From Streptomyces sp. NBC_01351 (GTDB taxonomy: Bacteria > Actinomycetota > Actinomycetes > Streptomycetales > Streptomycetaceae): DNA of 64,000 bases. Each line of letters begins with the position of its first letter. The stretch's first letter is position 1. The notes under the pieces were generated by a model that saw nothing but the letters and a program-made list of their open reading frames with translations, was not told the origin of the DNA and ran no database searches. Below, in pieces: positions 36,245 to 45,347 of this stretch. The position numbers and the translations under genes were made by a program. The DNA lies in the NCBI RefSeq assembly GCF_036237315.1, contig NZ_CP108356.1, forward strand, positions 4,460,501-4,524,500. The letters run 5' to 3'.

Positions 36245-37039
36245 TCAGCCCCGCTGGGCCGCCACCGCTGCCTCGGCCGGCGAGGCCACGGGCACAAGCC
36301 CCGCCTCGGCGTCCCGCAGCGTCTCGATCTCGCGCCGGTACAGCCGGAACCACATGAACAGCACGAAGGCCACGAAGACGAACCACTCGCCGGTGTACCC
36401 GAGGTTCTGGAAGGCCTTCAGGTCGAGCCCGGTGTTGACCGGCGCCTGCACCGGCACCGGCACCAGGCCGTCCGCCGGCGTCTGCACCGTCAGCCACGCG
36501 TCGTACAGGTCGTACGGGACGATGTTGACCAGCGAGGCCGCACCGATGACGCCCAGCTGCCCGGCCGGCAGCCCGCCCGACGAGTGGACGCCCTTGCTGC
36601 TGGAGCTCTCCGAGGCCTGCAGGGCCCCGGTGACCTCGACCCGGCCCGTAGGCGCGGCCGGCGCCTTCGCCGGGTCCGCCGCCCCCGGCAGCCAGCCCCG
36701 GACGACCGGGACGGTCTTGCCGGAGTCGGTCTTCAGCAGGGTCAGCACGTAGAAGCCGGAGGCGCCGCCCTGCCGCCGCTCGGGGACCAGCAGCTGCTCC
36801 GCGTACTCCCCGGAGGCGGAGGCCATCCGCCCGGAGGTCTTCGTGGACACCGGCAGCAGCGAGTCCAGCGGCGCGGCCACCTGGTCGGCGGGGCGCTCGG
36901 CGCTCGCCTCCCGGTGGGTGTCGACGCGGTCCTCGAAGCGGCCGAGCTGCCAGGACCCCATGAACAGGCAGAAGGGAACGGCGAGCGCGACGAAGACGTT
37001 GATCCCCCACCAGCGCGGGGTCAGGAGAAACCGGTGCAC
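36245..37039 (-). CDS. SURF1 family protein
   Basis: A 264-residue membrane protein from GTG 37039. SURF1 hallmarks are an N-terminal helix with LTPRWWGINVFVALAVPFCL and GSWQLGRFEDR, a periplasmic loop with VVRGWLPGAA and VNIVPYDLYDAWLTVQ, and a C-terminal helix (GEWFVFVAFVLFMWFRLYRR). SURF1 helps assemble the cytochrome c oxidase aa3 centre. The short cytoplasmic tail is Ala-rich. It stands 44 bases from the peptidase gene on the same strand. Confidence 0.88.
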   Translation of the reverse strand: MHRFLLTPRWWGINVFVALAVPFCLFMGSWQLGRFEDRVDTHREASAERPADQVAAPLDSLLPVSTKTSGRMASASGEYAEQLLVPERRQGGASGFYVLTLLKTDSGKTVPVVRGWLPGAADPAKAPAAPTGRVEVTGALQASESSSSKGVHSSGGLPAGQLGVIGAASLVNIVPYDLYDAWLTVQTPADGLVPVPVQAPVNTGLDLKAFQNLGYTGEWFVFVAFVLFMWFRLYRREIETLRDAEAGLVPVASPAEAAVAAQRG

Positions 37040-37083
37040 CCCACCACCGTACGGGGGGCGCACCGGCCGGCACCGGCCGCCCC

Positions 37084-38898
37084 CTAGCGGGGCAGGTGCT
37101 TCAGCGCGAACTCCAGGTCCATCCGGACCTGCTTGATCCGCTCCTCCACCACCAGCGAGCCGTGCCCGGCGTCGTAGCGGTACACCTCGTGGACGGCCCC
37201 GCGCGCCGCCAGCCGGTCGACGTAGTTGTCGATCTGCCGGATCGGGCAGCGCGGGTCGTTGACGCCCGCAGCGATGTGCACGGGCGCCTTCACCGCGTCC
37301 ACGTACGTCAGCGGCGAGGAGGCCTCGAAGCGGTCCGGGACCTCCTCCGGGGTGCCCCAAAGGAGGGTGCGGTCCAGCGCCTTCAGCGCCTCCATCTCGT
37401 CGTGGTACGCCGTCACGTAGTCGGCGACCGGCACCGCGGCCAGGCCCACGGCCCAGGCGTCCGGCTGCGTGCCCAGCCCCAGCAGCGTCAGGTACCCGCC
37501 CCAGGAACCGCCCGACAGGACGAGCCGCGCCGGGTCCGCGAGGCCGGAGGAGACCGCCCACTCGCGGACCGCCGTGATGTCCTCCAGCTCGATGAGGCCG
37601 ACCCGGTGCTTGAGGGCGTCCGTCCACTCCCGGCCGTAGCCGGTGGAGCCCCGGTAGTTGACGCGGACCACCGCGAAGCCGTGGTCCAGCCAGGCCGCCG
37701 GGGTCGCCGCGAAGGCGTCGCTGTCGTGCCAGGTCGGCCCGCCGTGGATCTCGAAGATCGTCGGGAAGGGGCCCTCGTGGCCGTCGCCCTGCCCGGCCGG
37801 CCGCTGCACGAGCGCGTGGATCCGCCCGCCCGGGCCCTCCACCCACACGTCCTCCACCGGCACCGAGCCGGGTGGCCGGAAGCCGGGCGGATCGAGCACG
37901 ACCCCGCCCGCGGTGGACCGTACAGACGAGGGCTCGGCGGCCGAGGACCACAGGTACTCCACCGTCCCGTCGGGCCGGGCCGTCGCCCCCGAGACCGTGC
38001 CCTGCGGCGTGTCCACGCGTACGAGGTCCCGCGCGGCCAGGTCGTAGCGCCACAGCTCGCTGCGCGCCTCGAAGCCGTGCTCGACCAGCAGCGCGGAACC
38101 GTCCGGGTACCACTCGGCGCCGACGTCGCCCGGCAGGTCGATCGCCAGCTCCTCCTCGGTGCCCGTGGCCACGTCCCAGATCATCGGCTCCCAGCGCCCG
38201 CGCCGCTGGTGGCCGACGAGCAGCCGGGTGTCGCCCGCGACCGGGGCGAATCCGAGGACCTCCAGGCCGAGCTCCTCGGTCCCGCCACGTGAGTCGTCCA
38301 GCTCGGCGACCGTGGTTCCGTCGAGGGTGAGCACGCGCAGCGCGGAGTGCATCGCGTCCCCGTGCTCGGTGTGCTCGACGGCGACCAGCGTCCCGTCGTA
38401 GGAGAGGTCGCCCACGCCCGCCGACTCCCGGTGCCGGTAGATCACGGCGGGCTCGGCGGCGTCCGGGCGGACCACGTGGATGGTCGAGCCGTCCTCGTCG
38501 GTGGAGCGGCCGACGACCGCCGTCCCGTCGCGGCCGATGGCCAGCCCGGCGGGGTAGGAGGGCTCCAGGCCGGGGGTGGCGGGCTCGTCGGGGCCGCCCG
38601 CGAAGGGCTGGCGGACCCAGGTGCCGAACTCGTCGCCGTCGGTGTCGGAGAACCACCAGATCCACTCGCCGTCGGGGGAGAGCGTGCCGTCGGTGGTGCC
38701 GTTGGGGCGGTCGGTGGCCTGGCGCTGTACGCCGGTGGCGCGGTCCCAGGCGTAGAGCTCGAAGGTTCCGGTCGCGTTGGACACGAAGAGCGACCGGTCC
38801 GGGGCGTCCTCCGCCCAGTCGGGCAGGCCGACGCGCGGTGCCCGGAAGCGCTTCTCCCAGTCGGGCATCTCGGGGGTGATCTCGCTGTCGCTGGTCAT
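37084..38898 (-). CDS. S9-family prolyl oligopeptidase
   Basis: A 604-residue cytoplasmic serine peptidase; ATG 38898 gives the natural N-terminus, with DWEKRFRAPRVGLPDWAEDA. Residues ~20-350 form a beta-propeller gate with repeated WDRATG and WDVATG blades. The C-terminal alpha/beta hydrolase domain has EIHGGPTWHDSDAF, the nucleophile in LSGGSWGGYLTLLGL, the Asp in AGVNDPRCPIRQ and the His in YDAGHGSLVV. It cleaves short peptides. No signal peptide. Confidence 0.92.
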   Translation of the reverse strand: MTSDSEITPEMPDWEKRFRAPRVGLPDWAEDAPDRSLFVSNATGTFELYAWDRATGVQRQATDRPNGTTDGTLSPDGEWIWWFSDTDGDEFGTWVRQPFAGGPDEPATPGLEPSYPAGLAIGRDGTAVVGRSTDEDGSTIHVVRPDAAEPAVIYRHRESAGVGDLSYDGTLVAVEHTEHGDAMHSALRVLTLDGTTVAELDDSRGGTEELGLEVLGFAPVAGDTRLLVGHQRRGRWEPMIWDVATGTEEELAIDLPGDVGAEWYPDGSALLVEHGFEARSELWRYDLAARDLVRVDTPQGTVSGATARPDGTVEYLWSSAAEPSSVRSTAGGVVLDPPGFRPPGSVPVEDVWVEGPGGRIHALVQRPAGQGDGHEGPFPTIFEIHGGPTWHDSDAFAATPAAWLDHGFAVVRVNYRGSTGYGREWTDALKHRVGLIELEDITAVREWAVSSGLADPARLVLSGGSWGGYLTLLGLGTQPDAWAVGLAAVPVADYVTAYHDEMEALKALDRTLLWGTPEEVPDRFEASSPLTYVDAVKAPVHIAAGVNDPRCPIRQIDNYVDRLAARGAVHEVYRYDAGHGSLVVEERIKQVRMDLEFALKHLPR

Positions 38899-38985
38899 GC
38901 GCCCATTGTGGCCGCCCCGGCTCCCGGGATGCCGACTGCTCCATTCGGGCGCAGAGTGGATGCCGTACCCGAAGGAGGAACGATC

Positions 38986-39153
38986 ATGGCGAAGAAGGCT
39001 CGCACCGGCTCGCACAGCCATCAGGACTCCGAGCGTGCGATCGCGAAGAACACGGCCGCCGAGGCCCGCGCCAAGGCCGCGGTCAGGGACGTGCAGTCGC
39101 TGTCCGCGAAGACGCGCGGCATGCAGCAGAAGGCTCAGGCCAAGCGCGGGTAG
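38986..39153 (+). CDS. Small basic hypothetical protein
   Basis: A 55-residue protein starting at ATG 38986 with an excellent GAAGGAGGA upstream. It is Lys/Ala/Arg-rich and probably one long helix: MAKKARTGSHSHQDSERAIA, then an Ala/Lys run and a QAKRG end. There is no cysteine and no membrane segment. The strong ribosome binding site supports a real gene; nucleic-acid binding is possible from charge only. Confidence 0.65.
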   Translation: MAKKARTGSHSHQDSERAIAKNTAAEARAKAAVRDVQSLSAKTRGMQQKAQAKRG

Positions 39154-39170
39154 CGCCGTACGCTGGCGCC

Positions 39171-40472
39171 ATGCGGATGATCGTCCGGGGCGCCCGGCTG
39201 CTGAACGCACACGGCCTGTCCGACGTCGAGGTCGGTGAGGACGGCCGCATCGCACGGGTGGTTCCGTACGACGACCAGAAGGAGCCACCGGCCACGGGCA
39301 CCCTCGTCGAGGCCCACGGCTGCCTCCTCACCGCCCCCTTCGTCGAGCCGCACATCCACCTCGACACGGCCCTGACCGCGGGCGAACCGCGCCCCAACGC
39401 CTCCGGCACCCTCTGGGAGGGCATCGCCTGCTGGAGCGAGCGCAAGCGGACCCTGACCCGCGAGGACGTCATCGCGCGCGCCGCCGAGGTGCTGCGCTGG
39501 CAGGCGGCGCAGGGCGTGCTGCACGTACGCACCCACTGCGACATCACCGACCCCACCCTCACGGCGCTCGACGCGCTCCTCGAAGTGCGCGACCGGGTAC
39601 GGGAATTCATGACCCTGCAGATCGTCGCGTTCCCGCAGGAGGGCATCGTCTCCTTCCCGGACGGCGAGGCGCTGCTGCGCGAGGCGGTCGTGCGCGGCGC
39701 GGACGTCGTCGGCGCGATCCCGCACTTCGAGGACACCCGCGAGGACGGGGTGGCCTCGCTGACGAAGGCGTTCGCGCTGGCCGAGGAGCACGGGCTGCGG
39801 GTGGACGCGCACTGCGACGAGATCGACGACGAGCAGTCCCGCTTCGTGGAGGTGCTGGCCACCCTGGCGCTCCGCTCGGGCCTGCGCGAACGCGCCACGG
39901 CCTCCCACACCACGGCCATGGGCTCCTACAACGGCGCGTACAGCTTCAAACTCCAGCGCCTGCTGGCCCGTTCCGGCATCAACCTGGTCGCCAACCCCTT
40001 CGCCAACCTCAACCTCCAGGGGCGTTTCGACGCCTACCCCAAGCGGCGCGGCCTCACCCAGGTCAAGGAGATGCTGGCGGCGGGGGTCAACGTGGCCTTC
40101 GGCCACGACGACGTCATGGACCCCTGGAACGCGCTCGGTACCGCCAACCCGCTGCAGACCGCCCTCGTCGGCCTGTACGCCGCCCAGCTCACCGGAGCCG
40201 ACGAGATCCCGCTGGCCTTCTCGATGGTGACGGACCGTGCGGCCCGCGTCCTCGGCCTGACCGGGGCGGAGTACGGCATCACGGCTGGCGCCCCCGCCTC
40301 CTTCGTCCTGCTCCCGGCACCCTCGCCCGAGGAGGCGGTACGCCGCCAGGTCCGCCCCCGCTACGTCGTCTCGCGGGGCACCGTCCTCGCCGAGACCCCG
40401 CCGGCGCCCACCCGGCTGAACTGGCCGGGGGAGCCCCCGTCGGAGGTCGACTTCAGCCGCCGCCTACGCTGA
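39171..40472 (+). CDS. codA: Cytosine deaminase / amidohydrolase
   Basis: A 433-residue metal-dependent amidohydrolase. It has the metal ligands in EPHIHLDTALTAG near residue 62, THCDITDPTLTALDALLEVR, VDAHCDEIDDEQSRFVEVL near 215 with the catalytic Glu, SHTTAMGSY, and FGHDDVMDPWNALGTANPLQ near 315. These match E. coli CodA closely, so deamination of cytosine to uracil is the likely reaction; related CodA-like proteins act on other ring compounds. It is followed after six bases by an HD hydrolase gene. Confidence 0.88.
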   Translation: MRMIVRGARLLNAHGLSDVEVGEDGRIARVVPYDDQKEPPATGTLVEAHGCLLTAPFVEPHIHLDTALTAGEPRPNASGTLWEGIACWSERKRTLTREDVIARAAEVLRWQAAQGVLHVRTHCDITDPTLTALDALLEVRDRVREFMTLQIVAFPQEGIVSFPDGEALLREAVVRGADVVGAIPHFEDTREDGVASLTKAFALAEEHGLRVDAHCDEIDDEQSRFVEVLATLALRSGLRERATASHTTAMGSYNGAYSFKLQRLLARSGINLVANPFANLNLQGRFDAYPKRRGLTQVKEMLAAGVNVAFGHDDVMDPWNALGTANPLQTALVGLYAAQLTGADEIPLAFSMVTDRAARVLGLTGAEYGITAGAPASFVLLPAPSPEEAVRRQVRPRYVVSRGTVLAETPPAPTRLNWPGEPPSEVDFSRRLR

Positions 40473-40478
40473 CGCCCC

Positions 40479-41069
40479 ATGACGTGGACTCCTGACACCG
40501 CATCGGCCCGGGCCGCTTACGAGATCGCCGCCGAGTACACCGACGCGGCCCTCCTGAACCACTCGGTCCGCTCCTACGCCTTCGGCGCCGCGTACGCGGA
40601 CCGCCACGGCCTCGCGTACGACGCGGAACTCCTCTACGTCAGCGCCCTGCTCCACGACATGGGCCTGACCGCGCCCTTCGACAGCCACACCCTGCCCTTC
40701 GAGGAGGCCGGCGGCCACGTCGCCCGCGTCCTGACGGCCGGCCTGGGCTGGCCGCCGGCCCGCCGCGCCCGGGCCGAGGAAGTGATCGTGCTGCACATGC
40801 GGGACGACGTGAGCGCCGCCGAGGACGTCGAGAGCCACCTCCTCCAGGTCGGCACCAGCGCCGACGTCTCGGGACTGCGCCTCGCCGACTTCGACTCCGC
40901 CTTCACCGGGGCCCTGCTGAAGGACCGCCCCCGCCTCGGCTTCGGCGCGGCCTTCCTCGCCCTCGTCGAGGACCAGGCCGCCCGCAAGCCGGCCTGCGCG
41001 GCGGCCGCGTACGTCGCGGGCGGCGCGGCGGGACGCATCCTCTCCAACCCCATGGAGCGCGTCGGATAG
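40479..41069 (+). CDS. HD-domain protein, paralogue of 11252-11914
   Basis: A 196-residue protein. Metal-binding pattern: H in LLNHSVRSYAFG, HD in LLYVSALLHDMGLTAPFDSH, H in EEAGGHVARVLTAGLGWPPA and H in VLHMRDDVSAAEDVESHLL. The LLNHSVRSYAFG / LLYV(S/G)ALLHDMGL arrangement matches the gene next to the P450. It begins six bases after codA, so co-translation is likely and a role in the same small-molecule breakdown is plausible. Substrate unknown. Confidence 0.8.
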   Translation: MTWTPDTASARAAYEIAAEYTDAALLNHSVRSYAFGAAYADRHGLAYDAELLYVSALLHDMGLTAPFDSHTLPFEEAGGHVARVLTAGLGWPPARRARAEEVIVLHMRDDVSAAEDVESHLLQVGTSADVSGLRLADFDSAFTGALLKDRPRLGFGAAFLALVEDQAARKPACAAAAYVAGGAAGRILSNPMERVG

Positions 41070-41078
41070 CGTGCCCGC

Positions 41079-41594
41079 ATGTCGTGGGACGAGGACGGAA
41101 CACCGCACCCGCTCGCACTGCGCCGCACCGGACGCAGCGAACTGGACCCGGACCGGCTGCCCGAGATGCGGGAGCTGGAGGTGCTCGGCTGGGAGCCCGC
41201 GCCGGAGGAGCTCCGCTGGGCGTTCCTCCCGTACGTCTGGCCGCCGGCCGCCCGCACCTGGATCCCGGACCGCTCCACGCACTGGGCGGTGGAGACCTCG
41301 CTGGACGGCCACGGCCACATCACCGGCGTCGAGGCCGTCCCGCTTCCCGAGGCCGACCTGCACGACCTCGACGCCGAGACCGACGCCGCCCTGACCGCCC
41401 TCGGCCTGCCACCCCGCCCCGCGGGCCGCCTCTGGCTGCTCCGCCCGGTCGGCCCCTTCAGTACCGTCGCCGAACTCCTCGCCCACCTCGACGCCCTGGC
41501 CACCGAACGCGGGGTGGAGCCCGGGACCGCCTCCCCGGAGTTCCTCACCCTGGTCCGCACCGAACTGGGCGCCTTGCAGGAGCACGCCGGCTGA
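41079..41594 (+). CDS. Hypothetical protein in the codA cluster
   Basis: A 171-residue soluble protein beginning nine bases after the HD gene. It is Trp/Pro-rich in the middle (LGWEPAPEELRWAFLPYVWP, PAARTWIPDRSTHWAVETSL) and helical at the end. No catalytic motif or known domain was recognised. Spacing suggests it is the third gene of a codA-HD transcript. Confidence 0.65.
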   Translation: MSWDEDGTPHPLALRRTGRSELDPDRLPEMRELEVLGWEPAPEELRWAFLPYVWPPAARTWIPDRSTHWAVETSLDGHGHITGVEAVPLPEADLHDLDAETDAALTALGLPPRPAGRLWLLRPVGPFSTVAELLAHLDALATERGVEPGTASPEFLTLVRTELGALQEHAG

Positions 41595-41623
41595 CCGGAC
41601 GGGGAGCGGCTGCCCGCCGAGGA

Positions 41624-43888
41624 TCAGCGCGGCGGCCAGGGTGCCACGTCGTGGGTCTCCTGGGGCCACGGCTGGACGGGTGGGGGTACGGGACCCGGCT
41701 GCGGCTGCTCGTACGACGGGGGCGGCTGCGGCAGCGGGGGCTGCGGTGCCGAGCCGGGGGTGGGGACCTGGAGGCTTCCGTAGCGTTCCATGCGCTGCCA
41801 GTGCAGGCGCGACCCGGCGATCGCGGTGAACACCGACTGGATGACGACCAGGTACATCAGCTGGCGGTAGACGAACTGCTGGAGCGGCAGGCTCCACAGC
41901 GGTCCGGGCCGCTCCTTGTCGAGGTGGAAGGCGTACAGCCCCATCAGGACCTGGAGGAACAGGAAGGCGCACCACAGGCCGATGATGCGGACCGGGTCGA
42001 GGAAGATCAGGCCGAAGACGGCGAAGATGTCCACGACGGGCGCGAGCAGCGGCAGCAGCACCTGGAACATCAGCAGGTAGAGCAGTCCGCGGCGGCCCAG
42101 CTTGCCGGCCTGGCCCCGCTGGGTGAGGGCGCCCCGGTGCTTCCACATGGCCTGCAGGGTGCCGTAGCACCAGCGGTAGCGCTGCTTCCACAGCGCGCCG
42201 AGCGAGGCCGGAGCCTCGGTCCAGGCGACGGCCCGCTCCTCGTAGACCACCCGCCAGCCGTCGCGGCACAGCGCCATGGTGAGGTCGGTGTCCTCGGCGA
42301 GGGTGATGTCGCTGACCCCGCCGACCCGCAGCAGCGCCTCCCGGCGGAAGGCGCCGACCGCGCCCGGCACCGTGGGCATGCACTCCGCGAGGTCGAAGAG
42401 GCGCCGGTCGAGGTTGAAGCCGACGACGTACTCGATGTGCTGCCAGCGCCCGAGCAGGCCGCCGCGGTTGACCACCTTGGCGTTGCCGGAGACGGCTCCG
42501 ACCCGCCGGTTGGCGAAGGGCTGGACGATCATGCGGACCGCGTCCGGTTCGAAGACCGTGTCGCCGTCCACCATGACGAGCAGGTTGCAGGAGGCGGCGG
42601 CTATGCCGGTGTTGAGCGCCGCGGGCTTGCCGGCGTTCTGCTGGCGGATGACCCGTACGCCCGGCAGGTCCAGGGCCTCGACGATGTCGGCGGTGCCGTC
42701 GGTGGAGCCGTCGTCGACGACGATGACCTCCACCTGGTGGTCCGAGGCGAGCAGGGAGCGGACGGCCGCCTCGATCCCGGCGCTCTCGTTGTAGGCGGGG
42801 ACGATGATGCTGACCGGCTCGGTGACCGGCCTGCCCCACGGCCTGCGGCGCGTACGGACGTGCCGGCGCGCGGCGACGAACACGGCGATCGCGCGCAGCA
42901 CGCTGATGGCTCCCGCCGCCCACAGCAGCCAGCCGAGCGCGTCGAGCACCCAGCCGCTGGCGCGCAGCGCGTTGATCAGGGCCAGGCCCTGCCACTCGTC
43001 GATGGTGGAGGCCGGCTTCACGGGGGCCGGAAGGCCGACCGCGTCGCTGACCGTGGCGAAGCGGAAGCCCGCCTTCTTGAGGTCGGGCAGGAGCTGCTCC
43101 AGCGCCGCGACGGTCTGCGAGCGGTCGCCGCCCGCGTCGTGCATCAGCAGGATCTGGCCGTCCGTGCCCCGGGGGGTGGAGTTGGCGACGATCTCCGCGA
43201 CGCCCGGGCGGCGCCAGTCCTCGCTGTCCTGGGTGGTGAGGACGGTGAGGTAGCCCTCCTGACCGGCCTGTACGACGGTGTCCCAGTCGGCGTCGCTCAG
43301 GGCCTCGTTGGTCGAGGAGTAGGGCGGCCGGAGCAGCGGGGTGGTCACTCCGGTGGCGCCGGCGATGACGAGCTGGCTCTCGCGCAGCTCCAGGGAGCGC
43401 CGCCACGCGGAGGCCGCGCCGAGGTCGGTGTGGGTGAAGGTGTGGACGCCGATCTGGTGGCCGTCCTCGACGATCCGGCGGGCCAGCTCGGGATGGGCGG
43501 ACACCTGGGCGCCGACGGTGAAGAAGGTGGCCGGCACCTGGTTGCGGCGCAGGACGTCGAGGATCTTCGGGGTCCAGACCGGGTCGGGGCCGTCGTCGAA
43601 GGTCAGGGCGATCGTCTTGGGCCCGGGACCTGCCACTCGCCCGGCGGCCCCCTCGACGACCGGGCCGCCGGAGCGGATCTGCTCCGGCACGGAGGCCGAG
43701 GAGCCGGACTCGCGCGCCGCCCCGTCGGCGGTGGTGTCGAACATGTGGTGGGCGTAGCCCTGTAGCAGCAGCGCCGCCGAGAGGCTGACGACGAGCGCGG
43801 TCAGCAGCAGCCAGTGGGTGCGCAGGGGGACGTTGCGCACCGTGCTGTGCCGCCCGCGGGGGAGGCGGCGGCGCCGGTTCTTCGACAC
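41624..43888 (-). CDS. Bifunctional NodB polysaccharide deacetylase / GT2 glycosyltransferase
   Basis: A 754-residue membrane protein; GTG 43888 precedes SKNRRRRLPRGRHSTVRNVP. After one N-terminal helix, residues ~75-290 form a NodB deacetylase (KTIALTFDDGPDPVWTPKIL; IGVHTFTHTDLG; LRPPYSSTNEALSDADWDTV; ILLMHDAGGDRSQT). A membrane helix near 325 leads to a processive GT2 domain at ~365-600 (VSIIVPAYNESAGIEAAVRS, VIVVDDGSTDGTADI, VMVDGDTVFEPDAVRMI, EDTDLTMAL, QRYRWCYGTLQ). Several helices and a Pro/Gln tail follow. It should make and trim a cell-surface beta-glycan such as N-acetylglucosamine polymer. Last gene of the ECF-sigma operon. Confidence 0.92.
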   Translation of the reverse strand: MSKNRRRRLPRGRHSTVRNVPLRTHWLLLTALVVSLSAALLLQGYAHHMFDTTADGAARESGSSASVPEQIRSGGPVVEGAAGRVAGPGPKTIALTFDDGPDPVWTPKILDVLRRNQVPATFFTVGAQVSAHPELARRIVEDGHQIGVHTFTHTDLGAASAWRRSLELRESQLVIAGATGVTTPLLRPPYSSTNEALSDADWDTVVQAGQEGYLTVLTTQDSEDWRRPGVAEIVANSTPRGTDGQILLMHDAGGDRSQTVAALEQLLPDLKKAGFRFATVSDAVGLPAPVKPASTIDEWQGLALINALRASGWVLDALGWLLWAAGAISVLRAIAVFVAARRHVRTRRRPWGRPVTEPVSIIVPAYNESAGIEAAVRSLLASDHQVEVIVVDDGSTDGTADIVEALDLPGVRVIRQQNAGKPAALNTGIAAASCNLLVMVDGDTVFEPDAVRMIVQPFANRRVGAVSGNAKVVNRGGLLGRWQHIEYVVGFNLDRRLFDLAECMPTVPGAVGAFRREALLRVGGVSDITLAEDTDLTMALCRDGWRVVYEERAVAWTEAPASLGALWKQRYRWCYGTLQAMWKHRGALTQRGQAGKLGRRGLLYLLMFQVLLPLLAPVVDIFAVFGLIFLDPVRIIGLWCAFLFLQVLMGLYAFHLDKERPGPLWSLPLQQFVYRQLMYLVVIQSVFTAIAGSRLHWQRMERYGSLQVPTPGSAPQPPLPQPPPSYEQPQPGPVPPPVQPWPQETHDVAPWPPR

Positions 43889-43944
43889 GGGAGGGAGTGC
43901 TTCCTGCCTGTGATGGAGGGGGATCGGAGCGGGGCGGGGTGGGG

Positions 43945-44487
43945 CTACGGCTTCGCGGTGGGTTTGCCGCCGCCTTGGCCGGGCGGGGCCGTCGGCTTGC
44001 CCTGGCCGTTCGAGCCGGCGCCCGGGGAGGCCCCGTTCCCGCCCGTGGTGGGCTGGGCGGTGGGGGCCGTCCCGGATCCGTTCCCGGTCTCGTTCCCGGA
44101 CTCGTTCCCGGCCGTGGGCTTGCCGGGGGTGGGGGTATGGGAGGCGGCGCCGGTGGGGGTGGCGGAGCGGCGCGGCGCGGCGGAGGCCGAGGGGCTCGGC
44201 TCGGCGGCGGGCGACTTGCTCGGGGCGGCGTCCGCTCCGCGGGGCGCGGGCAGGAACGGCGAGCGGAGCGTCGGCCCGCCGAACAGTGAGCTGAGTACGA
44301 GGACCACGTACGCGGCCGCGGGCACGACGAGCAGCCACCCCAGGCGCCGGACCCGGCGCTGGCGCCGCCCCGACGAGTCCACGAACACCGGGCTCGGCTC
44401 GGCGGCTTCCGCCGCACTGGGAGCGGCCACCCGGACCCGAGGGAGCTCCAGCGTGTCGTCGTCCGCGTAACCCGGCTGTGGTTGCAT
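43945..44487 (-). CDS. Single-pass membrane protein with Pro/Thr/Gly-rich outer tail
   Basis: A 180-residue protein from ATG 44487. About 55 mostly acidic then basic cytoplasmic residues lead to one helix (GWLLVVPAAAYVVLVLSSLF). A low-complexity outer tail of ~100 residues follows, rich in Pro, Thr, Ser, Gly and Asn, including a GNESGNETGNGSG run. Such tails cross or contact the cell wall. It lies between the anti-sigma-like gene and the glycan synthase gene, and may assist the synthase. No domain recognised. Confidence 0.65.
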   Translation of the reverse strand: MQPQPGYADDDTLELPRVRVAAPSAAEAAEPSPVFVDSSGRRQRRVRRLGWLLVVPAAAYVVLVLSSLFGGPTLRSPFLPAPRGADAAPSKSPAAEPSPSASAAPRRSATPTGAASHTPTPGKPTAGNESGNETGNGSGTAPTAQPTTGGNGASPGAGSNGQGKPTAPPGQGGGKPTAKP

Positions 44488-44501
44488 CGGTGGGGCTGCC
44501 T

Positions 44502-45347
44502 CTACGGGGTGTGGCGGGTGGTCGGGGCGTCGTCGCGGGGCGGTGGCAGCGTCGGGCCGGCGTCCGGCTTCCCGGGCGTGCGGCCGCCGGGGGAGCGGGT
44601 CGGCTTCGGATCCTCGGGTCGCTTGGTCGCCTCGGGCTTGTCGCTCTTCCCGGGCTTCGGGGAGGCGCCGCGCTTGCCGTCCGTCGGCCGCGGGGTCGGC
44701 GAGCCGCCGGGGGTCTCGTCCGGGCCGCCCACGACGGGCGCGCAGTACGCCGGGACGCCGGCGGGGCCCCCGGCCGCGGCGACCAGCGGAGCGAACCGGC
44801 TCTCGGCGAGCACCCCGGAGGGCTGCGCGCCGCCACCGTCGGCGGCGTGGGCGCGGCAGAGCTCGGCGAGATCGGCGGGCACCTCCTCCGGCGAACCGGC
44901 GAGCGTCCGCGAGGTCGGCTCCCCGGCCTTGAGGGCGGGAGCGGAAACGGTGGGAGCCGGGGCGCTGCTCGCGGGCCCGCCGCCCAGGGCGGCGGGCAGG
45001 TGCCCGGTCCCGGCGGCGACGGCCACGCCACCGAGGGCGGCGGCGGCCACGGCGGCCGCGACCTTCGCGCCCAGGAGCCTCGCCGGTGTGAGCACGTTCC
45101 GCTTCCGAAGGGTCGACACGGGGGACACGGCATCGGACACAGGGGTGGAAACCGGGCCGAGCCGGGCGGACCGGAACGCGGCCATGGCGGCCTGCTCGCC
45201 GGGCAGTTCTTCGTCGTCCGCGGGAGCGGACACGGCGGCGAGCAGTCCCGCGAGGGCGTCGTGTCCGGGCGCTGCGCCGGCTCCGGAGCCGACCAGCAGC
45301 TGCTCGGCGGTGTCGCGGTCGATCCGGCGGGATCGGTTGGTGCTCAT
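44502..45347 (-). CDS. Anti-sigma-factor-like membrane protein
   Basis: A 281-residue protein from ATG 45347, coupled to the sigma gene by a four-base overlap and with AAGGA upstream. The N-terminal ~100 residues (MSTNRSRRIDRDTAEQLLVG, DDEELPGEQAAMAAFRSARL) are cytoplasmic and would contact sigma. One helix (AKVAAAVAAAALGGVAVAAG) is followed by an outer part with two cysteines (ELCRAHAAD, PAYCAPVV) and a Pro/Lys/Arg-rich tail. No zinc-binding motif. The role is inferred from layout and coupling. Confidence 0.75.
   Translation of the reverse strand: MSTNRSRRIDRDTAEQLLVGSGAGAAPGHDALAGLLAAVSAPADDEELPGEQAAMAAFRSARLGPVSTPVSDAVSPVSTLRKRNVLTPARLLGAKVAAAVAAAALGGVAVAAGTGHLPAALGGGPASSAPAPTVSAPALKAGEPTSRTLAGSPEEVPADLAELCRAHAADGGGAQPSGVLAESRFAPLVAAAGGPAGVPAYCAPVVGGPDETPGGSPTPRPTDGKRGASPKPGKSDKPEATKRPEDPKPTRSPGGRTPGKPDAGPTLPPPRDDAPTTRHTP

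Noticed and set aside
36245..38944. 899-residue minus-strand frame joining SURF1 with a long Arg/Gly-rich N-terminus
   Set aside because: Only the SURF1 part is real; the rest is an out-of-frame shadow of the S9 peptidase gene.
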